Shown here: one piece after another, positions 12,581-25,679 of the stretch
Layout: every line of letters starts with the position of its first letter
Numbering within the stretch: position 1 is the first letter of the stretch
Assembly (NCBI RefSeq): GCF_030463535.1
Contig: NC_132879.1
Location: 42,598,970-42,662,969 of the forward strand
Direction: 5' to 3'
Origin: Salminus brasiliensis
Lineage: Eukaryota > Chordata > Actinopteri > Characiformes > Bryconidae
Length of the DNA stretch: 64,000 bases
The notes under the pieces: model-generated
The model's input: only the letters and a program-made list of their open reading frames with translations
Database searches by the model: none
Told to the model about the DNA's origin: nothing
Program-made: the position numbers and the translations under genes

Positions 12581-14256
12581 TTCTTTCAGGCACTGCTTTC
12601 ACCGTTGCCTCCAGTCATGCCCATGATTTTGCTCTCATGCAATCGCCAGGATTAAAGGCCATGGAAGGGCAAGAAAAAGAAAGCAAGACAGTCATGCAAG
12701 AACAAATCCATTTACTGTTCTGACTGCAAATGTGTTGATAGGTGGCAGTGACCTTTTCTGACTCACATAGCATTGAACTGCTTGTCAGTTTTGTAGAGAA
12801 ACCATGTGATTTTTACTGACTGGAGCACTACTGATCACTGGTAGAAGTCTCCTGTACTGGTTGGAGATTACATCTTCATCTCAATTATACTGACCTAGAC
12901 TTACAGTTCCAAAATTCGGAGTTTAAAATAATCTCTTATTATATGTACACAGATACTGTAGTCTTCTACTTCAAAACACCTGTACATTAACAAGATTAGT
13001 TAGAATACACACCCCTATCTCTTTTTTGGTAAAAGCATTAACATTTACCAGTGTTATGCACTAATGTCACAGCATGAAACTGATATTCCACCTTAAAACA
13101 GCTCAGCAATATCTGCCTCCTGTAAGGTCTGCACCATTTAAGGTGAAAAGTAAGAACAAGTTAGACATAAGTGAGAATAACTTCAGCCTTGTAGACTTAA
13201 CCGAGTCTGTTTAGTTAAATCACCACATTCTGAATTTAAAGGCAGAAATGTCTTACTGAGGTTCTGTGATGAAATGGATGAATTTCCAGAAGTATGGCCA
13301 ACAAAATGGAACATTTCCAGGTCGTTTTAGCGAATAAAAAGAGAATGCGTGTGGACGGTATGACCAAATTTATGTTGACTGACATAGGTGTTGTGGTTTA
13401 GGGACGCGTTTTTGTGCTGGGCGAAGCAGGATAGATGAACTAGTGCAATCATGGGAGGTGACATAAAAATGTAGCTAACTCTGATTGGTTCTTTGGCCGA
13501 TCTGATCTAAGATGGGCCAGATTTCCTGCCCAACTTAAATCCTTCAGAAGAAAACTAAATATCTCTCGACAGAAAGAAGAATATTTTATATCAGAGAGTT
13601 CAAGGTACATTTATGAGTAAATAAGTAGACAGGAACTTAATGTTATGGATTTTATAGATATAGACTTAAAGTTAGGTAATAGAAATTATTTAATATTTAA
13701 CATACCATACTTATGGTCATTTTATCTATGAGACATTTTATCTGTCTGATGGGAAATTAAAATACCACTTTTTTTTAGCCCTGTCAGCTTGTGAGTTCAT
13801 CAGCATAATTGGCCTTATGCTCTCCTTAGGTGGGGTGGAAGTGCTTCCTTCTCCCCCATCACTCAGCATGATGGCAGATAGCATGACATCTGTTAGCTAG
13901 CGTAACAGAGCTGGACAGTAAACATTCTTTCCAAGCATGTTCAGCTTTCCAATGATGGTTTCTTAGAAGCGGTTTAAAAGGTGATGCCGTGGCGTCACGC
14001 GTGTGGCTTCAACGAACCATGTTTTCAGCATTAGCAAGTCCAAGTCCAAACTAGTAGTTAAAATTGGGCATGACTGACTTGGACTTCAAAGCAAGATGCC
14101 ATAATCTTGTAGTTAAGAACCCTTGCAGGACAAGAACCTCCCTGGAACCACACATGTTAGAAAGCAGAAGTCAGTCAGGGTTTTTTTTGTTGTTTATTAA
14201 ATGTGTGATATCGTTCACATTTTAAAATGTCAGTGTTCAGTGTTCAATGTTCAATG
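12581..14256. other. Intergenic, no gene seen
   Basis: No coding exon recognised. It contains the palindromic element at 13086-13147. Confidence 0.4.
13086..13147. repeat. Short palindromic element, hairpin/MITE-like
   Basis: Ends TTCCACCTTAAA and TTTAAGGTGAA are inverted copies around a centre containing CTGCCTCCTGT. The same element occurs in the opposite orientation at 58295-58360 with matching centre words, so it is a dispersed family rather than a chance palindrome. Confidence 0.6.
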
Positions 14257-14357
14257 TTCAGTGGGTGAGAGAGCAACAACAACAATGGCCTGTAAGTAGA
14301 TATATTTAATCTGTTTTTTTTAAGTTAGCACTGTTTTAGACTGTAGATAAAAGTTAA
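14257..14357. repeat. 101-bp direct repeat, copy 1
   Basis: Identical, by eye, over 101 bases to 15622-15722 at an offset of 1365. It starts TTCAGTGGGTGAGAGAGCAA and ends GATAAAAGTTAA. Flanks differ completely. It holds no open frame of note. Confidence 0.9.
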
Positions 14358-15621
14358 GTGTCCCAAGCAGCACTGGCAGATTTAAAGTGACTTGGGTGGA
14401 ATTAATTATAGTTTGAACATGAAGGTTGTGACTGAAAAGAAAAAAGAGCACTGCTGAAATGGGCTCTGGAGGGAATAGGTCTTATAATTGACAACATGGT
14501 GAGAAAAGCAGACATTTTATCTGCCAAACATTGAGCTGAGCTTCTCTCTTTTCTATTAAGGAGCAGACTGAAATTAAGATGGAGTGAGGGGAAAGACTTT
14601 TGAGAGAGACCAGAGAAAACGCTTTGATTAGCTTCAGAGCTGCTACAGCTAGGCTAAATGAGACTGCATGCATGTGATCAGGCTACTAGTCATTTACTGC
14701 TCAAGCAAGCAGCTGCTCGGTTGCTGTAAGTTGGAAAAATGGGGTTTCTTACAACCCATATGTATAATGTATCTTACATAGCTTGTCGTTATTTCAACTT
14801 AAGGCCAGACATGCAGGTTAGTTCTGTTTAAGGGTAATTATTCAACAACATTTTCAGGGCTTAATCCATTGTTTCAGTAGTTGTACTTTGGCTGTGTACC
14901 CAATGCAATTTACCATTAGCATGTTAGCATTAACTTGCATATGTCACCAGGGATAGCCACTTAGTAGAATATAATAAAATGTTAATGTGTAAAATACATT
15001 TATATTCTGTCTCCGAAATCCGCACATATGTAAGACACTGTTTATCTGTGCATAAAAATGTTTTGAAAGGTTTTCTTCTTTAGCAAAGTTGCCATCTTGG
15101 ACATTCAAGGTTTTTCCATGATGTTTTTCCAAATGTTAAAAGTCTATTATGTGACAAACCAGCAAAATCTCTTAATAAGTAGGTTGCCAATGTTTCACTG
15201 GGATGTCATATGGCTGTACTCAGTGGCAAATTTAGATTGGGTATGGGCAGCCGCCTATGGCAGCATTTAGCTGGGGGCAGCACAAGACACTGACCGGCCC
15301 AACGAAAAAGTTTCTGAATTTCTCAATGGCCAGTCTGTAATGTTTATAATATTGATTAGAAATCTAGTTTCTAAAAATTAGAAATTAGAATTTGGTTCTA
15401 TTCATTCTTATTATTATTTATTTTAGTATTTTTAAATCTTCTTCTACTAATTTAATAAATAATAAATGAATAAACCTCTTGGTGTCTTGGTGGCTATAAC
15501 CACCATTGGCTGTACTGGACACAGTCTTACAGTAAAGTTTTTCTCTTGGCTGATGTCAAGCTAGAAAGTCTTAAGAAAATGTTTTTTTAGTTACATTCGA
15601 TATTTAACATATATTTTCTTA
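14358..15621. other. Intergenic between the two 101-bp copies
   Basis: No gene recognised. Short minus-strand frames at 14482-14673 and 14944-15132 lack domains or splice context. Confidence 0.4.
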
Positions 15622-15722
15622 TTCAGTGGGTGAGAGAGCAACAACAACAATGGCCTGTAAGTAGATATATTTAATCTGTTTTTTTTAAGTTAGCACTGTT
15701 TTAGACTGTAGATAAAAGTTAA
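15622..15722. repeat. 101-bp direct repeat, copy 2
   Basis: Second copy of the 14257-14357 sequence, same orientation, no mismatch seen. Confidence 0.9.
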
Positions 15723-16557
15723 TTTTATATTTCATTCCACATTGATAATACATGCCTATGGAATATTATTTTTAGATTGTTTATTTTTTGCCATTTTCCA
15801 CCTAATAGTACAATCAGTAGCCCTTTTAACACCTATCCATGCCACAAAATGAGTGGTTGAATACATCATTAACCATGTGTTTGTGTCAGGTTTAATCATC
15901 GTGTTGTCTTCTCACGCTTTGAGTTGACCTTTGGGCCCAATCAACATTTTGGAAATGAGTTCTGAGACTTTGTGTGCTCTGAACTTGTGGCATTTTACCT
16001 GGCATTTGCAGACTTAATACACTAGGCATGATCTCAGCTGAACAAGCTTTTTCCCCCTATCTGCTCTATAAATACCTAATGATACCCACTAATGGAGGGA
16101 GGCAGCAAGAGTCAGGATTGTTATTGAGCTAATGAAAGAGTAATCATCGCATTTGCTCATCAGGAAATTCGGATGGCAGATACTCTGAGGACTCGGATGT
16201 CCTTCTAAAGCCTCTGATGTGTAAGGTTTGGCTGGGTTAACGACGGGCTAATGACGCGTGTCAGAAAGCAAAAGGAAAACCATGACTGTGTTTCACATTT
16301 GCTGAGTCTGGTTCATCACAATGTGATGTCCAGGGCATGAAAAGATTAGCCATGTCTGTGGGTTTTAAGGTCTCTTCCTGCCAGCGACCCTCCATTAGGG
16401 ACATGGAGCACTGTTTTGAGACCTACTCAAATGCAGCTTTCTAGTAGACTAGAGAAGAAATAAGCATGCACTGTTCTGAAACACATTTTATGGCTAGCCT
16501 TGAAGGAAATATATCTTAAATTTTTTTGTTTCTTTTGTTCTAAAAATCCATGTGTGT

Positions 16558-16584
16558 GTCAAATCAATCAATCAATCAATCAAA
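16558..16584. repeat. (AATC)n microsatellite
   Basis: About six AATC units followed by AAATAAAA. It may be the tail of a LINE-like insert. Confidence 0.8.
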
Positions 16585-16639
16585 TAAAAATATTTTTTAA
16601 ATAATGCTGCAAGTCTTCATTTACTGCATTGTTTATTTT

Positions 16640-16985
16640 TTAAAGCAACACCATGTGACATTTTTACTTTAAAAATAACTGCTTCAAAATCATTTTCTAG
16701 AGTCTCCATTATTGCTACTTTGGGCTCTGCACACCAGCTACTGCACTATGTGCTGGAAAACACAGGTGAGAATTGGTTGATCACAAGTTGATCACAAATA
16801 TTTATGGAAATACCTGTAATGTTACTCAACCACCTCAGCCCACATGCTTCTTTGACTTTGGACACCTCAGCTTGTGACTTCTATGCTGTGAAATAAAAGT
16901 GAATTATACTCCGCACCTTTAGGGGGAGCTCAGGAGCAGAAAATGCCAATTCTTCATAATGCTGCTTTAAAAAAAGGCTGATACA
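16640..16985 (+). repeat. Dispersed repeat, family copy A
   Basis: The block around 16905-16965 (AATTATACT, then AGGGGGAGCTCAGGAGCA, then CCAATTCTT) matches 36700-36772 in the same order and orientation. This shows an interspersed family of unknown class. No coding content is seen. Confidence 0.45.
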
Positions 16986-17682
16986 AAAATGTGAGCTGCA
17001 TCGTAATTGTGTACTACACACAAATACTATAGGTTTTCCGACTATATATAAACCTTAACAGTATGGGCTTGACAGGTTAGTACAAAAAATAATCTACTAA
17101 TCCATTTTGTACAAGTTAAGGGTAAGGCGTTGCATTGTAAGGCATTCTCACAGAATGCTGCTTTAAAAAGACTTGAGTTGAGCATTGATTCGAGTTGATC
17201 CATTGCCATTGTTTATTTAGCTGTGTATAAATCACAGAGTTCACACCTATATCATTATGATTACACTGTGCCTGTGATAAAAGTATCCTTTTAAAGCATG
17301 GAAATAACTAAAGTACAGCTTCCACAGACCGGGTTAGATAACTCTGTTTTAACAATGCAACAAGATCTACCAGGGTGCTTTATAGATTTGTGGGGGTGCC
17401 TGGAACAGGAGTGAGTCATGGCCACTGTTCTCCAGTCTCACTGCATGTGTTGAGCTGACTTTACACAACCTGCTCCATGTTTCCTCCTCACCTGCACCAC
17501 AGCTGCCCCTTTGAGCTACTGATTACACGCTTGACTTTAAACATGCCACCACACTCCTGACCTTTTCCCTCTGTGCATTTAATCTCTCACCTGTGCTGTG
17601 CCCCACACAAAGTGTACAGCTCTGCAGCTTGAATAGCTCTTTTTTTCTACATGGCTCCATTTCTTCAGCTCTGAACAGCCTA

Positions 17683-17721
<39 letters not shown>
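17683..17721. repeat. (TA)n microsatellite
   Basis: About 19 TA units. Confidence 0.9.
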
Positions 17722-17727
<6 letters not shown>

Positions 17728-18659
17728 TTGTATTATTTTGTCTCATTCATCTTTTCTTTCTTATTTTCCCCACACATCTTTGTCTCTGGGCTCAGGCATT
17801 TGATCACCTGCACCTGGGCTTTTTCAGTAGTGTTGTTATGATGTAACATTGCTGTCATAAAGAGTGAAAACTACACAATGATATCAGAGGGGATTTTTTA
17901 TACCAAAAACATGTAATATTATCATATTACTATTTCAATATTTTCAACCTTCTTTTTGGGGTGCGAGAAAATCGACCCTTGTGTCATTGGTTTCCACTCT
18001 ACACTCTGCACATTTTATAAATTTTCCCCATTACTCTAATGTTGAGTTTTTGATTGTCGGTATTGAAAAAACACCACTACACTGTGGTGTGCAACTAATG
18101 GTGGCTCGTGGCATTTGCCACTGTTTAATCCTAAAATGCTGTTGTTGCTAATAGTGTGCATTTAATATTGTTGTATATGACATATGTCTGGACCTCTACA
18201 ACAAATCTTCAGCACCTGTCTTCAGAAAAAAAACTGAAGCTGACCATGGCACTGCCATTGCCTCTGGCCTGTTGCTGCTCCACTGCAGAAGAATATCCAG
18301 TTTTCCATCCTCCATTTATCTTCATATTGTACATTGCAACAATACACACCTGAGACAGCACATGAGGGGCTTTTTAATTAGTTAGGAGTGCTAGATGATG
18401 GAAAGCAGAAAAATGTGCAGAGTAAGGGGTCTAGGTTTAGCATTGGACCCTAAGTTATATGTTCCATCATCTTGCTAAGAAATTAGCTATCAAGCATAAT
18501 GAGTTAATGTTTCTTTTTCTTTATTTAGTGAAATTGCAGTTGGGCATTAGAGTAGCTTAGCTGTAAATGAGAGAGCAAGCAACCAAAGTCAGTGTAGGTA
18601 GCAACCCATTGGAAAGCTGGTTAGCTTCTCCCAAGATACGTTGATCAAGATAGCACTTC

Positions 18660-18730
18660 TATTACCAAAGAATAGCCCCACCGGTTTGTACAGAAGTCCC
18701 TTTAGTTACTGAGTAATACGCCTTATGGCT
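18660..18730 (+). repeat. Dispersed repeat, pair member 1
   Basis: AGAATAGC-CCACC-GTTTG, then AGTTA-TGA-TAATAC-CCTTA, matches 22125-22194 with roughly 15-20 percent differences by eye. Both are in the same orientation. Confidence 0.45.
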
Positions 18731-18926
18731 TCGACACACCACGTAGGGTGCTGTACTGTTCAAAGTACACAAATGGATCTCTTGTAATTGTGAACATTTA
18801 AGTGGTTGTGGTTTCAGTGTCTGTAGGTCACACATTACACAACCGTTTCAGGAAAAATTGCACACGAGTCTGTCTGCTCTCCTTTTACCCTGAAAACACA
18901 TGTGAGAAGTGATGAAGGGTGATGCA

Positions 18927-18964
18927 CCCCCCCCCCCCACACACACACACACACACACACACAC
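18927..18964. repeat. C run followed by (CA)n
   Basis: About 12 C residues, then about 13 CA units. Confidence 0.9.
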
Positions 18965-19377
18965 GAAGATGCATGATAAGGCTGGATTTAGGGACTTCTT
19001 TTAGGGAACGCTTCTTATTCGGCTTTCCTTCCTCCTTGCGTTATTGTTAGCATGAGCGCGACAACGCACTCACTGCCAATCATAACCTGGTCGTGACACT
19101 TGTTACACGACTCGCCAACAGGTCCAGATATTTAACATGCTAGATATTTATTTTAACTGCCGGCCGCATCTTTTAACAATTCACACATAGCGTTCTAAAG
19201 CAGATTTTTGAGCCCCGAGTGAACACTGATTAGCCTCCAAGCTGATGTTTTTCTCAGTGACTTACAAAACCTGTCGGCAAGTGGAAAATCAGGGCCAAAA
19301 TCGTGTAGTGTGAACTCAACAGGAGTGTGTAATTAGCCTTGGAGTGTTAAGGAGTTAATGCAAAGGGGTAGATAACA

Positions 19378-19425
19378 CTTCCAGTTCCAGTTCCAGTTCA
19401 ATTATAATATACTTTATTTGTGACT
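19378..19425 (-). mobile_element. LINE 3' tail fragment, minus strand
   Basis: Read on the minus strand the piece has an AATAAAG signal, then short repeats of GAACTG. Such hexamer tails mark 3' ends of CR1/L2-type LINEs. The rest of the element is not visible. Confidence 0.4.
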
Positions 19426-21369
19426 AAGCTAAAAGTAAGCTAGCAACTTTTACCTTTAAGTCCATCCCCAAAGGGCGTACTTGCGGATTCTGCATTTCTT
19501 TTAGATAGGTGAGGATCAACCAGAGTTCAGGGGTTTGTTTACAGCTCTTTGACCAACATGGTGGAGAGGAAGATATTCAAATGTGAGTTAAAATACATTT
19601 GTTTACTAATTTTACTGGTCATTGAGCTGTGCTTTACTCATAATCTCAATTGTGCCACTGCAGATAAGCAAATAAAAAAAATAAATTAATTAATTTAAAA
19701 AACATCTCACCAGCAATGTCTGAACGCTACATCCCAAGTGTATCCTGAGTGCACACTTTCAAACAGCCTTCAGTCCTTTTGCCTGGTATGCCCGCCTATT
19801 GGTGACGCAATCTACAAGTGAAACATTGTTATGTTTAATATTGAATCCACTCAAAAACTGCTGCTTTTAATTAATCGTAATTATTTATTCATTTCACTCA
19901 ATCATAATTCTTCACAAAATAGCTTGTATGTATAAACACATATGACCTTCTGGCACTGTATGATGAATCATCCAGCTTCAGCACCTGAGTGGTTCAGGCA
20001 GCACTCCAAAAATTAGCACAGATGTGAATGACTAAATGTGAATGAGGAAATGCAGATTTACTGCTACTTTTTAATCTAATTTTCATTACAACCACAGAAG
20101 AGGCAGTGCCACAATATCATTACTCTGAGAAAAGTAAGTAAGTTATCCAAAATATTGGTCTTTTTTCTTAATCATGACTTCATGACTTTATCTTATTTTG
20201 ACCAGGATAATTGGTTATGACATTGGCTGTAATAAACATTTAATAATGTGATTTTTTTTAGAATGTATTAAATACATTACATTTAATCTGTTAATCTAAA
20301 TCTTTCTTAATTAACAAAAATCACATTAAAATTTAATCAAACACCAGAGAATCATGAATCCGATCAATCAATTGAAATACCCCCTCCCCCATGCATTAAT
20401 CATCAGTCCAGTTGGTTCATAGAGTTACTCTAATTCACTCTAATACTCAAATTTTCTGTACATGCATAAATATAGTATGTGCGGCTAGAGCGAGTATATA
20501 TCTCTAGAGACACAAGACACAATATCTAGCTTCTCTTCCAACTGTTTCATTTGTTTTTGCGTTGCTTTTCTTCCTCAAGAGTATTTTGTTATGTGTGTGT
20601 GTATTTTCTGCATCTCTAAAGCATCAAAGGGCTTGACACTGAAAGGATTACTTAAACAAGCTCGGCACTGGTTCTTGGTTTATCTGCCTTCTTGTGTTCG
20701 CCTGTGTGCTTTGTCTCCGTCTCAACATTCCCTGGTTTCTGTTCTTTCCCAAAGGACAGGAGTGGTGTTGCAGCCCTCCAAATAGGCCCAGCATGTGTCT
20801 CATCCACTCTGCTAGCCTCATCTTATTGAGGCCAAAAGGCTGTCTTTATTTCTCCTCGAGCTGGCATTCTCTTCAAGGCTTCAAGCTTGCACAGATCCCC
20901 AAAGACAGTCTGGGATAACTCCTTTTGTAGCGGGCGTGTAGGTCGGTGTAGTTTCCTCTGCTGATGTGGCCTGCAAACATGCCCAGTGATACTGCGGCTT
21001 GTTCTGTGCCTTGCTTCTTTAAAGTAAATATTCGAAGTGAGGTTTGTTTGCTTGACTTACAATAATGTGAGGAGTTCATTTGACCTGTTAATGATACTCC
21101 CACAAATGTTTTCTATCATAGCATTTTAATTCATTTAATAATTTAGTTTATTCCATATAATATTATTCCATTAATCTGTTTCTCACATTGTATTGTTTCA
21201 GATCTTGGATTTCAGATTTAAACTTGATCTTAAAGAGGGTCAATGTTCATAATTTTCAAAAAGAGTCAGGTATAAATAGAATCAGTGGAAGAGTCACAAG
21301 GTGAAAATCGTTGCTAATCAAGAAGAACATAAGAGCTCATTTTACATGAAATGATGGGCCCAAGGCGTG

Positions 21370-21530
21370 TGGAATAATGGTGTGTGGAATCTTATGGCTA
21401 CATGTGGTGTAAAGCTAATGCAGCATTATACAATACAAAAATCATACCAGCACTCAAACATGGTGATGGTAGTGTGATGGTGGTGGGGATGCTTTGCTGC
21501 AGTTAGCCATATTTCGCCATGCCCACTTTT
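21370..21530 (+). mobile_element. Possible Tc1 transposase remnant
   Basis: The stretch encoding AALKHGDG-S then WWWGCFAA resembles the GGSVMVWGCFA block of Tc1 transposases, with a one-base frame change in the middle. Only this block is convincing. Confidence 0.45.
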
Positions 21531-22124
21531 AAAAGTTTGTTTCTTCTGCTTTTTAACTCCCTGTTATTTTGTATTAGATGGTTTGTGGTCGTATCATATA
21601 AGTGGAAGTCTGAAGTAGGCTAATGCTGTGGACACTGCTCAAAAAGTAGCAGGCTATGCTAACCCAACATTCTAATAGGCTATTTAACATTATTTAGAAC
21701 TATTTACAGCGTAGCTAACTAGCTTAAGATCAGGTGAAGCAGGCACGTCGGGTGAGGTTGTCAGGTAAAACATTATCTAACCTAAGAGTCTCTCTACATG
21801 TCCACTTCACAAGAGCTTCATAACAATGTTTTCCCCTCCGTTTTGGTGGTTTTAATTTTTACACCTTCAACCACAGATGCAGGTCTTCCTCTTTAAGGCT
21901 ATAGATATAAGTTAAATAGTGTTAAGTTATTTTTTTATGTTGTGTTTATATCACTGTTGTTTAAGTGTAATTCTCCTCTTCTTCCAATTAGTGTGACATA
22001 CTCTAACTGAATATATTTTATAACTTACTGTTTCTTTATGTGATTGTAATCCGTCTCAATGGATTCAGTGTCATGCCAGAAGTTCCAGTGGCCCGTCGGC
22101 AGGCCAAAAGTTTTATTAAACACT

Positions 22125-22194
22125 TCTCTAAATAAGGAATAGCACCACCAGTTTGCACAGAATCCCTGTAGTTATTGAATAATACACCTTAAAG
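22125..22194 (+). repeat. Dispersed repeat, pair member 2
   Basis: Related to 18660-18730 in the same orientation. Confidence 0.45.
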
Positions 22195-22761
22195 TGTAAT
22201 AAGCCTTTAGGGGTTAATGGAAAAAGGTGATAAGGGCTTGGTTGACTTGTTATAGTTAGTATAGACAAAAATACCATCCTGCCAAAAATACTGCAGTGGT
22301 AAAGAGAAAGTAATTACTTTGTTTTCGGTTGCTGCATGCCATTGTGACTATTTGTGTGTGCTATCAGGCACTGACTGACATGTCATTTATCATGATGTCT
22401 TCTGTCCCTATACACTGGTGTACAGCTTCTTTTCTCCAAGCACCCAGTGCTGAAGCAATCAGTATGTGATATGACCCAGTGCTGCTCATCACCACTTTCA
22501 AGGCTTTGGGACACTGCCCTGCCCTTGAAGACTTGTTTTTTTACTTCTCTACTGTGTGATGAATTAAAGGCAGTCCCATGTGTAATCTTCGAAGTCAGCT
22601 CTTATTTGTGTCTAGGGCTGTTTGTTTTTATACCTTGTCAGGATGCGAGAGCAGACATGTCACATATGTATTACATACTGTGTAGAGTCTGAACTTCTGA
22701 GACCACATTGAAAATCTGGGATCTTGCATCATTGAAACACCTGCACTGTGGTCAGATTACC

Positions 22762-22990
22762 ATGGTCAATCAATCAGTCAACCTTTATTTAAACCCTGAA
22801 TACTTTGTGGGTGGTCTTCATTTACATTGTAGCCAAGCCAAGTAAGATACATTGAGTAAAAAGTATTTTATACAACAAAATCACAGATTATAAATAAATT
22901 CATTATAAATTGAATTCATTAAAAAATATTTTATTAATAATTTATAAATAATTATAAATTCTTTATAAATATAAATAAATAAAAAAACAA
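22762..22990 (-). mobile_element. LINE-like 3' tail plus AT-rich tract
   Basis: On the minus strand it ends AAATAAAGGTTGACTGATTG, the style of LINE tail with TGAT repeats. The neighbouring 22870-22985 is a TTATAAATAAAT-rich degenerate repeat. Confidence 0.4.
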
Positions 22991-23620
22991 GGACCCAAGA
23001 CCAAAAGTTCATGACTAAAATGTGACACCAGTGAAGCTTTAGAGTTGACTGTAGTAAATTTCAGCTTACTGGTGCACTCTAGCTAAAAGCAGATTTTCCC
23101 AGCTCAGTAACTACTCTTGGTACCTGAAGGGTGATCCAGTCGCTGGAACGGATCTGGCATGTTGTGTTATTTTTTATTTAGCATTGTTGTGAGATTTGGT
23201 GGCATATGGCCAGTAAGCACTTTTCTAGAATATTTTGCCAAATTTCTCCCAATTTGGTACTGCGTATTAGTGTAAGCACTTAACACAGCTCCTCGAATAC
23301 ATGCAAAGCCAGCCATTGCCTCTTTACGAACTGCCATGCGGCATTGCTGGGCAGCCGACAAGCTTGAAGGAAAGCACCGGATCTATCTCATACAATGTCT
23401 CTTCTGTTTACACTGGGGAAACATTTTAGGTAAAAGTATAGGCCGAATCGCAGGTATGCATATTTCATTCAATAATAAGAAGAATTAAGAAGAAAGCTTC
23501 AGTCATCTTTGACACTCACTCAGCCCTTTTTTTTACTCTTTCCATTTATTTCTCTTTATATCTTCTCTTTCTTCCTGTTGTCTCTCCCCCCCCCTCTACA
23601 TCTTTCCTCCTCCCACTCAG

Positions 23621-23727
23621 TAATTGGCCGCAGCTCCACCAGCATTCTCTTCTGCAAGTGCTGAGGCAGCAAGCTCCAAGTCATGCACCTGCTGCAGCTC
23701 TGTGCTGTCCTCACTGCCTTTGCACAG
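23621..23727 (+). other. Candidate first coding exon of a small secreted protein
   Basis: A long pyrimidine tract (about 23570-23615) ends in CACTCAG, a good acceptor. The next 107 bases hold an ATG at 23683 and the codons for MHLLQLCAVLTAFAQ, a textbook hydrophobic signal sequence with a small residue at the end. They then meet CAG|GTGCTT, a usable donor. The frame reads into a stop 14 codons later if unspliced. I do not recognise the protein. A 35-base candidate exon at 27321-27355 could follow in phase. This could be chance; confidence is low. Confidence 0.22.
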
Positions 23728-24009
23728 GTGCTTCATTACACTGGAGAGCACAGCCAGCACTCCTGACAGCTTGTGTTAACACTTGTGGTCATCTCACTTT
23801 TATCTCTGCCACCAATCTGCACTAAAACCGGGCAGTGATGAGCCGTGACTATACACAACAACCTTAGGTTAAACAACATGACTCAGTGCTTTTAAAGACG
23901 GTTAGCTCCTTCTTTCTTGTTATGGTAATATTGGCTTGTTTTTGGGTCAGATTTGTGACCACAGCATGTTTTGCAAAAAAAAACCTGTGAAAACCGTTAA
24001 AAGTGACTA

Positions 24010-24400
24010 CTGCAACTCCTTCCAAAGCTGGTCTTCCTATGTGTTAGCCATGTCAGTCCTCTGCTGTGTTCTCTTCGCTGGCTTCCTGTAGCTGCCGGAC
24101 TCAAAACTCTGATGCTGGTGTACAAAGCCAAGAATGAACCAGCCCTTCTGCACCTCATGGCAATGGTTAAAACACAATCCGTACCAAGAGCTCTTTGAGC
24201 TTCACGTATGGCATGACTTGACCCACCATCCTTAATGACACATGGAAGACAAGTGTCTAGGCTTTTCTCTGTCCTGGCACCAAGCACCTATTTGAAACTA
24301 CCTTTCCAGGGTCCTTTTTAAACGCAGACTGAAGAACCATCACTTTCACAAGTATTTAACACTAGTGCAGTTATTAAAGGTTTACTCCAAATTCTTTCTC
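24010..24400 (+). pseudogene. LINE ORF2 C-terminal fragment, decayed
   Basis: Broken frames spell LMLVYKAKNEPA, MAMVKTQSVPRAL and RLFSVLAPS in that order. This is the region after the reverse transcriptase in a common fish LINE (CR1/L2-like). It has several stops. A second copy in the same orientation lies at 25680-26070. Confidence 0.65.
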
Positions 24401-24899
24401 ATTCAGGTGCATTGGGGTGTATGTTGAGTATTGTGTATCTAGGTATTTCTAAGGACTTTTGTGTTTCCAAGCTTTTCTCTCTGTGCTGGGCCTATAGGGA
24501 TGGAAAGAACCTATTTGGAAATCCTTGTTTGGAAGATTATAGATTTAATTCTGCAGATTTTTGCAGAAACCACTAATTCCACACATTTCCCACCTCCAGT
24601 ATGTAATAATGAGTTGGATTTTGTGATCAGACCTGCTTTGTCATGTTTGTTCTAGGGTTGTGCTGAGTCTGTGCCCCATGTAAAATGGCTCGTGTAGTGT
24701 GCACACAGCAAGTAGTATGAGTTATAACAGTGATTCTGAGATTTTAAAAGTCACGTACTGTCTACTTCACATTGGTCAGTCCAATTAGCAATTTAACAGT
24801 TAGCTGAACATGGCACATTGTGCAAAGCAATCAGGACTCAAATACTGAAAGGCTGGCTTAATCCCGTTTCAAATGTTAGTTAGCAATTAACTAGTTGGA

Positions 24900-25200
24900 C
24901 ACTGTTTGTACAGAACTGCAGTGGTACAGTAACAGCAAGTCACATTTGTCTGTTGAAATACATAGAAAATCTTTGGCAGGATTTGAAGAGGGAACTTAGA
25001 GCATGGAAACACATGACTATTAGTGAAATGATAGCTATTGCCCATGAGGAATGGGCTAAGATTTCCCAGGAACACTGCCAGAAACTGGTGTCTGGCTGTG
25101 TATCACGTTTGCGGCAGTTCATAACAGCAGGAGGGTGCTCTACTAAGTACTAAAGACTTAGACAGCTTGTCCTGAAGGGGGTGAATAATTGTAATGAAAC
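24900..25200 (+). pseudogene. Tc1 transposase C-terminal fragment
   Basis: Open from 24953 to the stop after 25150. The protein reads IENLWQDLKRELRAWKH, then EEWAKISQEHCQKLVSGC, and ends STKY. This is the end of Tc1-family transposases; the glutamate of IENLW is the third catalytic acidic residue. The stop is followed by GGGGGTGAATAATT, similar to sequence just inside a Tc1 inverted end. The N-terminal half is absent, so it is inactive. Confidence 0.8.
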
Positions 25201-25679
25201 AATAATGAAAAGGCTAGAGTCCATCTGAAGTTCAAACATATCGAACAGTCAAAAACTATTGCTCAGATGTACATCATGTCCTACAGTGATGTTTAGCAGT
25301 TTTGGATGTGTTTGAAGGATCTATCACTTCTTTTTTGGTGGATAGACACACTTGATGCTGAATACAATGCATATAATCCACACCCATCATCAGGTTATGA
25401 AATATATTGAGAATTAAGGATGAGTTCAGGTGATGTGATTGATGACACAATCCACACATCCACAGCACCTAGAACTCCAACAAAACACCAACCTCTATAG
25501 GAGGTGTGTTGGCAGCTGTTTACATTTAGATCAAATAAATAGAATCCTGTGATAATACAAACTGGTGGAATGAGACAGTTATTAAGACCAGAAAAGATCT
25601 TACACAATATATATTTGAGTGTTTGGTGTGTTCATCAGTGCTAATTAAAAAAACAGCAATTGAAAACTAGCGGTGTATT

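Larger units (their letters stand above)
16986..21369. other. Intergenic, no gene seen
   Basis: About 4.4 kb with microsatellites and repeat fragments only. Frames over 60 codons at 17593-17841, 18156-18353 and 20591-20918 are either microsatellite-crossing or without a domain. Confidence 0.45.
21531..23560. other. Intergenic, no gene seen
   Basis: Includes a dispersed-repeat copy (22125-22194) and a LINE-like tail (22762-22800). Open frames at 22447-22692 and 23167-23361 have no domain support. Confidence 0.4.
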
